DNA from: Coleophoma eucalyptorum
Lineage: Eukaryota; Ascomycota; Leotiomycetes; Helotiales; Dermateaceae
Assembly: GCA_026120035.1 (NCBI GenBank)
Contig: JALRME010000004.1
Location: 434,001 to 498,000, forward strand
Direction: 5' to 3'
Length of the DNA: 64,000 bases
Positions within the stretch are counted from its first letter, which is position 1, and the number at the start of each line of letters is the position of its first letter. The position numbers and the translations under genes are program-made. Below the pieces are notes generated by a model. That model worked only from the letters and a program-made list of their open reading frames with translations, searched no databases and was not told the DNA's origin. This document shows, piece by piece, positions 35,912 to 46,819 of the stretch.

Positions 35912-35913
35912 TA

Positions 35914-36226
35914 CCTACTTCAGGAAGTGATTTTCTCAGTAGGCCCCACATTTTGAATCTAATGTGCCCTTCCATTGCTAAAGATGAGAAAGTAGTTCAT
36001 CAGAACCTGGGTAAAACGATGATTGTGTCTCAATAGCTTAATTGTTGAAATACACGTTGATCCTGCCTAGCTAGTAACCAGGTTGAAACTGATTCCGAAT
36101 ACGCCCATATAAAACCAATATTTTTTGGTCCCTAAAGCTAGAGCAGCCAAGTGGAACCAAAGAATCTACCTTAACACCTGACTAAGTGACCCCCCATCCG
36201 TTGACAGATCTGTTGAATACAGATTT
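35914..36226. other. Spacer after the transposon nest
   Basis: Presumed 3' UTR of the ankyrin gene. No gene seen. Confidence 0.5.
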
Positions 36227-38923
36227 CTAGTGCTCTCCTACATGATCCGAGAGTAGTTGGAAAATTGCGTTATGGCCCATGCGTTGTGCATGTTGAAGTG
36301 GAGTGAGACCTGACAGCTTGATGCCGACATCGGCACCTGCTTTTACTAGGATCCTGACAGAAGTTTCTTGCTTGGAGATTACGGCACCATGGAGTGCCGT
36401 TGCCCCGCGAGCACTCTGTGCATTCACATCAGCTCCGTGCCGTAGTAGGATGAGCTGAGCATCAATATTGCGTCTTAGGACAGCTTCGTGTAAAGCTGTC
36501 TGTTTTCGATCATTCCTAGTGTTAACATCGATGCCCATATCGCATAATAGAGAAATAACTTCTGCACGGTTTTGCCCAACAGCGGCGTGTAATGGCGTGT
36601 TGCCATGGACATCTCTCATCTTGATAACCGGTCTATCTGCGGCCTGCTTGCAGATGCTTGCCATGTCACCATTCTTAATGGACGTATAAAACTCCTTTGT
36701 TGCTTCTGCATTTTCGACAAATAAGCGTACCAGACCTTTGGGATCGGATCTTTGAAGATCGGAAAGATCTTCAATGAAAATATCCTGCATGCATCCTGCA
36801 TCACTCCCAGCCTCCAACAATATCCTTATGGCAGAAGCGTGACCATTGAGAGCTGCTCCACGAATCGGTGGCCAGTTTATATCTGATTGTTGATCGATAT
36901 CAGCGTCTTCTTCTAGAAGCACTTGTATGGCGGAATCGTGGCCGTTACTCGCTGCCAAATGCAATGCCGATAACCCTCTTTCTCCGGTTATATCCACGTC
37001 CAGCTCACCACTTTCTAGCAATTTCTTGACTACTGCTGCATGACCATTTTGCGCTGCCGCAAGAAGTGCATCAGCTTCACCTATTTCATCGTCATCATCA
37101 CTGTTACTAAGTATTAATTCAACGATTCCCAGGTGGCCTCCTTGTGCCGCTGCAACTAGGGGAGGCTCTATTTCTGGTGCGGCAAGCCGAGCTCCATTAT
37201 CCATCAAGACCACTACTGTTGATTCTTGGCCGTTCAGACAAGCAAAACTAAGAGGCGTTTGTCGTCTGAGTGCCAGGGCATCTATCGTAGCACCTGCTTG
37301 AAGCAATAAGAGAGCGATACCCGCATGGCCACCAGCAGCTGCTAAATGCAGGGGCGTTATGGATTTCTGATCGGTTAGGGTGCAATCAGCGCCTTGGCTG
37401 ATGAGTATTTTCACCACCTCTTCATGGCCCTGTGATGCTGCATTGTGGAGTGCATTCATTCCAACCCTATCACTGATTGCTGAATCAGCACCACGAGTCA
37501 GAAGCAACCGTACAGTATCTCCATGGCCATTGCGTGCTGCTTGATGCAGTGCAGTGTATCCAAAATCATTTTTTGCGTTTAATTCAGCTTTGTTGTCAAG
37601 CAGCAGCGAAACACATGCTGTCTGGCCAGCTGCAGAAGCACGCTGCAATGCCGTATCCCCATTTTCGCTTTTCTCTTGAACATCAGCGCCCAGATCTATC
37701 AATTTCTGTGCAACAGAGACCTGCCCAAGGAAAGCTGCATATTGCAAGGGCGTTGACATGGAATCTGGCCACTCCGTACTTGCTCCTGCACGGAGAAGTA
37801 TCATTGCGGCTTCCTCGTGGCCTTCTTTCAGTGCTAAGTAGAGCGCTGTTAGCTCTGTATAGGATTTTGTTTCGATATCAGCACCATTTTTCAACAGCAG
37901 TGTTATTGCAAGGCTGTGTCCTCCGCGGGCGGCAAGGAGGAGTGGTGTATTGCCATCAAATATTTCTCTTTCGTTAATAGCGCTCTTGCTACCCTTGGCA
38001 CAGAGTAGCTCTAAGACCAGATTATGGCCGTTCTCTGCAGCAAGATGAAATGGTGTTTTGCCTTCAATCTTCGGATACTGCTTCGCAGTGATATCAGCCC
38101 CTCTTCTTATCAGTGTTTCCACCACTGCATCATGGCCATTCTCTGATGCCAGGTGCAGAGCTGTCCTGCCAGATTTGTTCTCGAGAGCATCAACAGTGGC
38201 TCCTCTGGAAACTAAGAGATTGACATTGGCGGCGTGTCCGTACTCGGCTGCACAATGTAGTGGAGTCCTAGATTGGCGAGGCTCCTTTGCTTCAATATTG
38301 GCACCATTCCTAAGCAGGATTTCAACAATATGGTCATTCCCAGACCCAGAAGCAATATGTAGTGATGTCTGTCCATCTATATCCTTTGCCTCAGTGTCGG
38401 CCCCCCTTTGAATGAACATGTCAACTATATCGCTGTGGTTCAATTTTGTGGCCAAAAGTAATGGCGTGTTCATGAACCCAGGATCCTTTTTCTTGTCCCT
38501 GTTCCCTGTTCCAAGCAGTAGATCTACAACACGTCGGTCCCCGGCTCCGCAAGCTATTTCTAACGGTGTCTGTTCATAGCGATTAGTTGACTGGCTGTCA
38601 GCTCCTCGCTGGAGCAGTGTTTCAACCATTGTATAGGAATTTAATCGTATGGCTTCCATCAGAGGCGTTTCCATGAAGTAAGGATGTCTTTTTTCGATGT
38701 CGGCCCCTTTAGTCAACAGCAAGTTGACCATTTCAACCTTTCCACTGTTTATAGCTAAACTCAGGTCCGTAATGAATCGTGGATCATTTCCGTCGATTTC
38801 CGTGCACATTGCTAGCAATCTGTGGGCTGATGCGACATCTCCCACCCTCACTGCATTGTAAAGGTCACGCTCAAGCCCAACATGTGTCTCGGGTAGTGGC
38901 TGACTAAGATGATGAGGTGGCAT
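36227..38923 (-). CDS. Ankyrin-repeat protein, about two dozen repeats
   Basis: Single-exon frame of 898 aa from the ATG at 38923. The frame reaches a little further upstream but only through a GTG. After a short N terminus (about 60 aa) nearly the whole protein is ankyrin repeats of about 33 aa with the TPLHxAAxxGHxxxVxxLLxxGAD pattern. There is an interruption of about 60 aa around residues 720-780 (IFIEDLSDLQRSDPKGLVRL region), then three final repeats. There is no NACHT, kinase or other catalytic domain. Such arrays bind protein partners. The gene lies about 290 bp downstream of, and on the same strand as, a hydrolase-like gene often seen as the N-terminal module of ankyrin NLRs, so the two may have acted together or come from one gene. 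Codon use looks normal and no breaks are seen. Confidence 0.93.
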   Translation of the reverse strand: MPPHHLSQPLPETHVGLERDLYNAVRVGDVASAHRLLAMCTEIDGNDPRFITDLSLAINSGKVEMVNLLLTKGADIEKRHPYFMETPLMEAIRLNSYTMVETLLQRGADSQSTNRYEQTPLEIACGAGDRRVVDLLLGTGNRDKKKDPGFMNTPLLLATKLNHSDIVDMFIQRGADTEAKDIDGQTSLHIASGSGNDHIVEILLRNGANIEAKEPRQSRTPLHCAAEYGHAANVNLLVSRGATVDALENKSGRTALHLASENGHDAVVETLIRRGADITAKQYPKIEGKTPFHLAAENGHNLVLELLCAKGSKSAINEREIFDGNTPLLLAARGGHSLAITLLLKNGADIETKSYTELTALYLALKEGHEEAAMILLRAGASTEWPDSMSTPLQYAAFLGQVSVAQKLIDLGADVQEKSENGDTALQRASAAGQTACVSLLLDNKAELNAKNDFGYTALHQAARNGHGDTVRLLLTRGADSAISDRVGMNALHNAASQGHEEVVKILISQGADCTLTDQKSITPLHLAAAGGHAGIALLLLQAGATIDALALRRQTPLSFACLNGQESTVVVLMDNGARLAAPEIEPPLVAAAQGGHLGIVELILSNSDDDDEIGEADALLAAAQNGHAAVVKKLLESGELDVDITGERGLSALHLAASNGHDSAIQVLLEEDADIDQQSDINWPPIRGAALNGHASAIRILLEAGSDAGCMQDIFIEDLSDLQRSDPKGLVRLFVENAEATKEFYTSIKNGDMASICKQAADRPVIKMRDVHGNTPLHAAVGQNRAEVISLLCDMGIDVNTRNDRKQTALHEAVLRRNIDAQLILLRHGADVNAQSARGATALHGAVISKQETSVRILVKAGADVGIKLSGLTPLQHAQRMGHNAIFQLLSDHVGEH

Positions 38924-39212
38924 AGCTGTCACTGACTCTGAATCGCGCGGCGGATGCCGACTAAGCCCTAGAAATTGTCAGAGATCTAATGTGCAGGTGA
39001 TGTATCATCTTTGGTGGATATCATAAAGATTCGGTTCTGTCAGCCGCTGGAAGAACCCCACAACCGACACTCAAAACTCCGAAGCTCTCCCATGGCAAGA
39101 AAAACTCCATCTAAACCTCAGATAAAACTGTTTTTTGTTTCATTTTCCATCAGGACTTCCTGATTAGTATGGATAAGATGATCCAACTGGACTTTGGGCA
39201 TATACGGGGTCA

Positions 39213-40474
39213 TCATAATAGAGATTTGGACGAACTCGCTCTTTCCTCCAATGATATTTCTTTAGAAGCAGCTTGAATCTGGCCAATAAATCCATCCAGA
39301 TCCCCTTTAATGCGACAATATCCAATATCTGACGGGTGTGAGAATTTACACATATCTATGTGGTTTGCCGGAGTAATGCTCCGCGATTCTGAATCGTCAA
39401 TTGTGGAGGAGGCGCTATCTACAACCTATCGGACAATTAGTTAATACCTCCTCTATGCGGAAGCACATCCTCCGAGAATACCTTTTCACTGAGACCGCGA
39501 GAACCTGCCATGGCCTTCCCCTCATCAAATGTTTTGACACAAAAATTTCGTTTCTTGAGGAGATCGCTAAATTGTTGTTGTACGCTCGCCAATTCCAGGC
39601 TTTGAGCCGCAAGTCTTTTCGCGATTGTCGCATTCCGGTCGAAACCGGCAGACTCAACAAACCGCGACGCCATTAACTCCCACTCAGCCGCAGAGCTTCT
39701 GTAATGGGGTGCACCGAGGTAAATAACTGCGTTCGTCGCCCCATATATTTCCTTTAATTGTATCCGAGCATCTGCCCCCATGTCCGAATGTGCATAAAGA
39801 AGGGCCTATCATGTAAGCCACTATACGAGGATCACGACGCCACAGCTTACGGACCTTTTGAATAATGATCCCACCCAACCCGTGAGTAATCCATATGACA
39901 GGTCTCCTGCGCTGTTGATTAGTGAGTATGTGACAATTTCCCTTGAATTTTCAGGGGAATTACAGCACTGTTGGTCCGAATATTACTGAGATCGTGAAGC
40001 AAGTCTTTTGCGTGAGAGTGATAGGTACCCTCCTTATCTGTAGCCCCATAAGTGAGTTTCGGATACGAATTGTATCCCCAAGTGAGGACACGAGCCCGAG
40101 GAAAATCAAGGGGCAGAAAATCTGCTGGCCAGAAAGTTTGATCTTGTATCCAGTCTTGAGAGCGAAGCTTGCCACTCGCTGAAGGCGTCTGCTGATTCAT
40201 AGAATGCATCGATAAGCTTGAAGTCGACCAACTTTCCTTGGGGTGACCTCCAAGTCCATGGACAAAAATGATGCTGTGCCATGGCAGTTATTGACGTGGT
40301 CGTAAGGAAAGCTGCTTTGGGCTCTTACTCAACTTGCCCATCTTCATCATGCCTTGATCCGTCATATAGTGTTGTGAAGCCGTTATTTCTAACCTTGGCC
40401 CTGTAAGAATGTTGTATTGATAGCACCTCAGGGAAGTTGCCAGCCCGGGCAGTCTCCATATCTCCAAATATCAT
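39213..40474 (-). CDS. SERAC1/DUF676-like alpha/beta hydrolase, nucleophile serine replaced by glycine
   Basis: Five exons: 40329-40474, 39964-40273, 39827-39911, 39448-39771 and 39213-39418, in phase, 356 aa. The first three introns (52-55 nt) have good donors and acceptors. The last gap, 39419-39447, is only 29 nt, so it is either a very short intron or a frameshift. Motifs in order: VDIIFVHGLGGHPKESW (oxyanion loop), FPRARVLTWGYNS, PVIWITHGLGGIII (nucleophile elbow), NAVIYLGAPH and ANHIDMCKFS with the catalytic-type His. In this family the elbow is usually H-S-x-G-G; here the Ser codon position is GGT (Gly), so hydrolysis is doubtful. These modules commonly head fungal NLR proteins, but here it ends before any NACHT. 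An ATG at 40459 is an alternative start. Confidence 0.75.
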
Positions 40475-42309
40475 GGGGTTTTGTAGGAAAGTGTGTTGTC
40501 TTCTCTGTTCCCACGGAAGATTTTCTTTGATGAGGACTCATTACTTATATGGATCCCCTCCGATATCTGCGGGGACTGTGCCACCAGCGGGCATTGTGGC
40601 ACGACACTTTGAATTCCAATGTCCAACAAGATGGAACGGACGGATTGCAGTTCGTTGTGAAGCGGTTGGGAAGGTGAGCATCTCGGCTCAAAAAGTCCCA
40701 CCAGCAGTCCAGCATCAGCTCCGGCTCTCTGCAGGGGCAATATGTGTAGTCCTGACTCGTGCAAACTCGGTGTTGTAATTGTTGCAAATGAGATTCTTCG
40801 AGGCACCGTGACAAAGACGAACACCATGTTGTCCCAATGGGAGAGCGTTGCTCGGATGACCTGGTGTCAGTGTAAGATTGATCTATATTGGGTTTCGCGG
40901 ATAACGTGATCATGTCGTGCTACTTCCATTTCTAGAATCATTCTTTATCATAGCTTGTGGGGCCAACATTATTATATTGTTTATCCTGGGGATGAATGGC
41001 TCAGGCTGACTAATCAAAGAGCTACAAAACTGGCATTTACGATTAGTTAAATCTTCTCAGACTTACCTACCTGATCGACCTGCAAAACTGGCTTATCGTG
41101 CCTACCTATGAAAGGCACCAAATTGAAGCTATTCTAAGATTATGAATATAGATATTTCACTACCCAGTAAACACTCACGAGGCCACGCTTACATTGCAGA
41201 ATGGTATGGACGCCTACACCGGTTTAATTCTTTCTTGTAGGACGCTTGTAAAGGGTTTCAAACCAACAAGTCGGTTATTTCATGGGCACAAATAGCCCTA
41301 GGAAAACACAGTTTTGACATATGTGGCCCTTAGACTGTACTGTATGAACTTATGCGATGCCTACTACACAGAGTGATCATTTCAAATATGTTCTCCTCTT
41401 ATAGACTTTTAATCATGCTTAACCAGGATCTAGGGCAAATAAAAGTATATTTTATGCTTGCAAGTTCCTCTTTAATAAATATTTAACTTAGAACTATTCT
41501 AAACATGTAGTAGGCAGTGTTTAACTTATCCCTTAAGAATACAATATAAGCCTATCTATCTTATAAACTATAGCTAGCAATATAGTTATTTTAACTAAGA
41601 TATAGCAAGATATTTTCGGAATGACACCTCTAAATCCTCGATTTTAAGGAAATTATATAACAGCCAATGGCGAAACAAGTAGAGTAAAATAGAATTAAAG
41701 TTCATTACACCTAATCATCTAAGGTTCTTACTCTTTACCGTGCTACCTACGGTATTACACTGCCTCCAAGACTCCAACTAATAAGGAACTACATCCATTT
41801 TACGAGTACGTACACCCATGGTAATGTATGTGGCTTAGAGGCCAGGTGTGTTAGAGTGGATAACGCGAGTCAACAAGCAAACCCTACCATTTGTTATTGC
41901 CCCATCTCCGGATGCTTGAGCAGCGCATGGTATAGCGATAAGGTGATAAGCTTAGTGGGCGATACTGCGCTGTAGCGAGCAAGGTTCATGGTGAATTTCG
42001 ATCCAAAAAGTCGCGATGCAGCATTAGGCTGTCTTACTGCGTCTGACCCGACCGAAGCGTGATTTCCTCCGCAGCCCGCCTGCAGAAGGCTGAAACTGGA
42101 AAGCGAGGGGTTCCACCTCCATTACGCCCATCCTGATGATTTAACCTGCAGCGCAGGATAGATTGTCCGCGATAGGCATCTGCTCACTCGTATTGTATGT
42201 CCGGCTGATTAGTGGTATCTTGTGCATTCGTCTATGTCCTTCTAGCTCTAGGGCAATGAATAGAGCTATTTATGTACCCTGCTTCTAGTATCGTCAATTA
42301 TCACACAGG
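40475..42309. other. Gene-poor region
   Basis: Overlapping minus frames at 40471-40913 are open but match nothing I recognise; they could be an upstream exon of the hydrolase gene. The part at 41350-41750 is AT-rich and repeat-like. No terminal repeats found. Confidence 0.4.
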
Positions 42310-44028
42310 CTATCGACGCTCTACAGTTTCTACATGTCCATGCTCTGCTATGTGCGGGATCTTTTCGGACATCGGCTCAGACATAACATTTGCATTCTCT
42401 CCGTCAAACAACAAAGCAATTTCCTCCAAAGTCGGCCCCTTGGTTTCCACGAAGAAGAAGTAGATGACCACGCACTCAATAACCAGGACCGCAATATACA
42501 CAAAGTAAAACTTCCACTTGAGGTTTTCCAGTCCAATAGGGTTGACGTATTGGTTGAAGACACCGGCGAGTTGCGTGAAGACGAAGCACAGAGTGAGGCC
42601 TTTGGCGCGGATGTTGTATGGCAGGATTTCAACAGTGTACGAGACGGTGAGACCAGGCCAAGCAAGTCCGGCAGCGCCGTAGAAGAGGAAGATCATGGCA
42701 AGAACAGCTGAGCCGGCGCCAGTGCTGCCGTTTTGTGCGTACACGGCACTGCATGCGGTCCAGATACTGAAAGTGATAAGCATGCCAATACCAGCAACGA
42801 GGAAGAGGATGCGGCGACCGATTTTGTCGACAGCAAAGGCAAAGCCTAAGGATACCAGCCACGACCAGATTGTGAGACCACCATTGATCACAGACTGGTT
42901 CTTTGAACTGTGGTTCGTTAGAATTATGGTGTCAATGATGACGAGGAAAGACTTACTCGGTAATACCAATGGTGTTAAGGATGGAAGACAAGTAGTAGGA
43001 CACCAGCCCATTACCGGAGCATTGCGAGAAGATGGCAGTGCAGATGATGAGGAAGCAGCGCTTGCGATTGCCCGGGGTGCGGATCAGCTCGTGCCAGCCA
43101 CTGTTGGCCGCAGCCGCCTTCTCCATATGTAGTGTCTCGCGGATCTCCGAGTATTCCCAGCGAGCAAAGGCTTCTTGTCCGCAGTCGCCGTGATATTTGA
43201 GCAGGAAGGCCAGGGCTTCTTCGTCTCTCTCTTTGCTGATCAGAAAACGTGGTGATTCTGGAATGAACCAGAGGGCGAGCAGAAGTATACCGGGCATGGC
43301 GCATTGAAGACCTGTGGGCAATCGCCATTCGATGTCGCCCGTCAGATGAACCAAAGTGCCATAGCCAACCCAAGCCGCAATAATAGCTCCCTGTAAGTCA
43401 TGTCAGCATAGCTATGCAAACAACCAAAGCTTTTCACTTACCAGATACCATAAGGTATTGTAGATGGTTGTAGCTCTTCCACGATGTCGGGGATGAGAAA
43501 TCTCAGCGATGAGAAGGGGGCATGCAGCATTGCTCAGATTTCCTCCAAAACCAATGAAGAAACGTCCAGCCAGATACATTGGGGTTGGGTCACCCGCCTT
43601 GGGAAATGCTTGAAGGAGGGCGCCAAAGATAACAATCAAGCAACCCAGACCAACACCAGCTCTTCGTCCCAAATTGTCAACGATATAAGGGGCAAAAGGA
43701 AGAACACCTAGGCCTCCGAAGCCCGGCATGGCTCCGATGATGCCTAGAGATCCGCCGGTTGGATGGCCAAAGACTATTTCCACGGTTAGTTGCATTGAAC
43801 GCGGCTTAGGGGGTGCTACGAACAGTCTTGCCACGCAGTCATGGTCTGTAAACCATTAACGAGACTACTGTCGTAGCCTAGAGTCGTGGAACCCAAGAAC
43901 AATAAGGGCATCAGAAGATATAGGTTGCGTAGGTTGGGTTGCTTCCACCAGTGGACCGTATCGGGCACATGGACAGTGTCAGCCAGGTCAACATGGGTTG
44001 CCATGGCGGACTCTTGGTCAGACTTCAT
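42310..44028 (-). CDS. MFS sugar transporter (lactose permease/hexose transporter type)
   Basis: Four exons: 43824-44028, 43442-43773, 42957-43390 and 42310-42907, all in phase, 522 aa. It shows the sugar-porter signatures: LGYDSSLVNGLQTMTAWQDF in helix 1 and the loop after it, DNLGRR between helices 2 and 3, WRLPTGLQC, PESPRFL after helix 6, VDKIGRR, and VETKGPTLEEI at the end of helix 12. Twelve membrane helices are expected in the plasma membrane. The start at 44028 gives a short hydrophilic N terminus. The gene is divergent from a Zn2Cys6 regulator (start 44992), and a glycosidase gene lies close by, which supports uptake of a galactoside or other oligosaccharide. The substrate is inferred, not shown. 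Confidence 0.93.
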
Positions 44029-44991
44029 CGTGAGGACAGTATGGAAATATGGGACAGAAAGTCGGGGGTTCAGGTATAGAGTTATAGAGCAGAGTGCATA
44101 CTCGAAACTATACTGATCAGCGGATGAGACTACTGTTTGTGGAGTGGGAAGGTTAGAGTATTTGTACTCCAGAGAGTTCCTTTGCAGGGGCAACAGTGAG
44201 GTCGGTATGACGGGATCCCAACGAGCTGGATCGGACCACGCGAGCTATGGAGTGCGGAGGAGTGTGTTCTTCCCCACAACCTCTAGGCCTGCATCTCAGA
44301 ATTAAAGCGATCCAGGCCTCCGATTGTCACTCCAATGCCAGAAGGATATCAAGTAACATCCGAGTTTTCATCTTGTGACGAAGAGTGTGATGTTTGTGGA
44401 GGGACCGCGGATCCGAGGTTTTTCCTAGGCCGGACGTGGCAGGTCTGGCTCGGTCTGCTCTGGCGACCAAACGCTGTATATTGCATACAAAAATAGCCGA
44501 CAGAGGGCCTGAGGCCAGGGTGGATTGCCACCGTCTTTCAGTTCCTTGGGTCGGGGCTTTGCGAGGATCCGAGTATTTTCCTAGAGTACCCTTTGTCGTG
44601 TAATGAAGGTTGTTATGCTGCGGCTGCGTACCTGAACCTCCCGCAAGGGTTGGTACCGCGCCTATAGAGTTGGGAGGATGGAATGTCATGTCTGGGGATG
44701 TGGTGGTACCCCGCACCCCATAGTCAGGACAAGATGAAGCCCACTTATGCGCAAAAAGCGTGCTTTTTAGGACACCTCGGCCAAAGCCGGGCCATGCTAT
44801 GGAGGACTGACAGAGACACCCACCACCCATCCACAAACACACACACCCACCCACGGCAATAACAACAACTACTTGCAAGCCACCCCGCTCCGAAGAATCT
44901 CCTTCCGCTTCGCTCTGTCGGCAGCAGTATATAGATGCTCGTCATTGCCTCATCCGAGGATTCTCCTTAGTATTATTCCTGAATCTTGACC
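44029..44991. promoter_or_regulatory. Divergent promoter of the sugar transporter and its neighbour regulator
   Basis: The 960-bp intergenic region carries two copies of GGATCCGAG on the plus strand (44409-44417, 44565-44573). Each lies inside a 20-bp near-repeat. The first also forms the palindrome CGGATCCG, with CGG half sites of the kind bound by zinc-cluster dimers. A TATATA box at 44928-44933 lies 59 bp before the regulator ATG. Confidence 0.6.
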
Positions 44992-46702
44992 ATGACCGAT
45001 ACATCACCACCATCACAACCACCACTGCCTCGCTTGCGTGACCCGGCACGCAAACGTTCATCCAATGCTTGCGATGCTTGTCGTGCCCGGAAAACCAAGG
45101 TCGGTACAGTACACATGCAGCATCGCGGAGGGTTTCCTTTAATGCATGACCAGGAATACTAACTGGTTCCAGTGCATTTATCAAGGGCCAGTCTGCAAGA
45201 CGTGTCTAGAGTTGAAGATCTCCTGCACGCAAAACAAGCCCCGAAAGCGGAGGGGGCCTCCTAACAAGTTCGTTCAAATGTGCACCTAATGCAATCCTGT
45301 CGTGACTTCCAACTCGGTCTGATAGTGATGCAGATTCGTAGCAGAGCAAGCTCGGAGGCAGAGTAGCTTCGATTCCGGTGACACTGCATCCCCTCTGCCG
45401 GCAGCTCTTTGTGGCATACATCGCCTGGCGCCGCCTTTTGTGGTCGAGCAAATCATCCACAGCTGGTTCGATCTGATTCATTCGGTCGCGCCCATCTTCC
45501 ACCGTGGCACCTTCTTGACGCGCCTTGCATCGGGCGAAGCTGAACAGGATGGGGTATTTGCAGCGCTGGTAGTATCCGTTTGTGCTGCAACCATCGTCAG
45601 CTTGAGGCGGAAAAGCTACAAGGACTTTGGTGCGCTCACGCCGGAAAGATGCTGGGACGTGGCCGAGGAAATAATTGCACAGAGGCGGAGGGAGCCATTT
45701 ACCCTTGAATGGTGCCAGACGAAGTACAATCTTGGCTCCTCACAATACGTAACTGAAGAAGGCCAGCATTTTCGAAATTTGTCAGAGGCTGCAGCGGGCG
45801 TGAAGTACCTTGTGCACTATCAAATGGCCAGTATGCCCTTGGTCTCGCAACAGCTGCTCAAGCGGCTTTACTGGCTGATCTTTGCCGGAGGATGGTGAGT
45901 CTCCCATTATAATTGAGGTAATCGATCAACGTAGTATTTCCTGCTCATGACAATCAGCTCTTCAGATCTACATGGTCTTCCATATTTAGGGCTCCTCACG
46001 CCACAAGACAGCATCAGTGCTCTCACACCACTGGAGCTCTCCGACAATGAGCTTGACCCCACCCAGAGTCCAGAACCCCATGGTGAGTGGCACGGGAACG
46101 ACAAGTCTTATATCGCGGGACTCAACTACCTCTCGAAACTATTTCTGCTTTGGCACCAAAGCCAACAGGAGCCTGCACCTACGGTGGCTCATTTACAACA
46201 CTATATGAATCTAGTGCAGCGCGCTCTAGACTACCTGCCTCCAGAGTTGATCTGGCGAGGGGGCCTCTCGCGACCGCCGGGGAGTAATTTTGGAACTGAT
46301 GTCCAGACTGCAAATCTATACGTCACGCAACTACACATACGCTCAAACCTGCTCGAGCAAATAAACCGGCTTTCAAATTCAAAGAACCCCACTGTTCATG
46401 AGACGCTTCCCGATACCTGCACTGTAGACCGCCACTCAATTGTTGAAGACCTGCTCGAGATTCTATATCATATGCCACAGGAGACATTGGAAGCGAATGG
46501 CAATTCCTTAATCCCGAAGATTAGAGATATTGGGTCGGCTTTGTTCGACGAGGTGAGGACCGGTAGGGATGGACAGGGTATGAGCAAAAAGGCAAGTGAG
46601 AATCTAGAGAGGCTGCTTGCGAAGCTGGAGAGTTTGGATATGCACAGCCAATTGCAGTACTTAGAGATCGGCCCGCTATCGGGAACACCTCTACAGGGAT
46701 AA
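44992..46702 (+). CDS. Zn(II)2Cys6 transcription factor (cluster regulator 1)
   Basis: Four exons: 44992-45099, 45173-45279, 45334-45894 and 45958-46702, in phase, 506 aa. The first intron splits the zinc cluster: NACDACRARKTK joins to CIYQGPVCKTCLELKISC, giving the complete six-cysteine motif, followed by the basic linker RKRRGPPNKF. The middle region (SWFDLIHSVAPIFHRGTFLT, then VSVCAATI and LTPERCWDVAEEI) is the N-terminal part of the fungal regulatory domain seen in GAL4/XlnR-type activators. The first intron has an unusual GTCGGT donor but a good TACTAAC branch. It is divergent from the sugar transporter and convergent with the glycosidase, so it probably controls both. Confidence 0.9.
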
Positions 46703-46819
46703 ATGTCCAGTGAAAGTTAGATTGTTCCTAGTCGCCTCCATTGACCAAAAAGACCTAGTCTACTCCATCTAATTAAACAAATTCGTTGAACGTCCTAACT
46801 GTCATACATAAACAAATGC

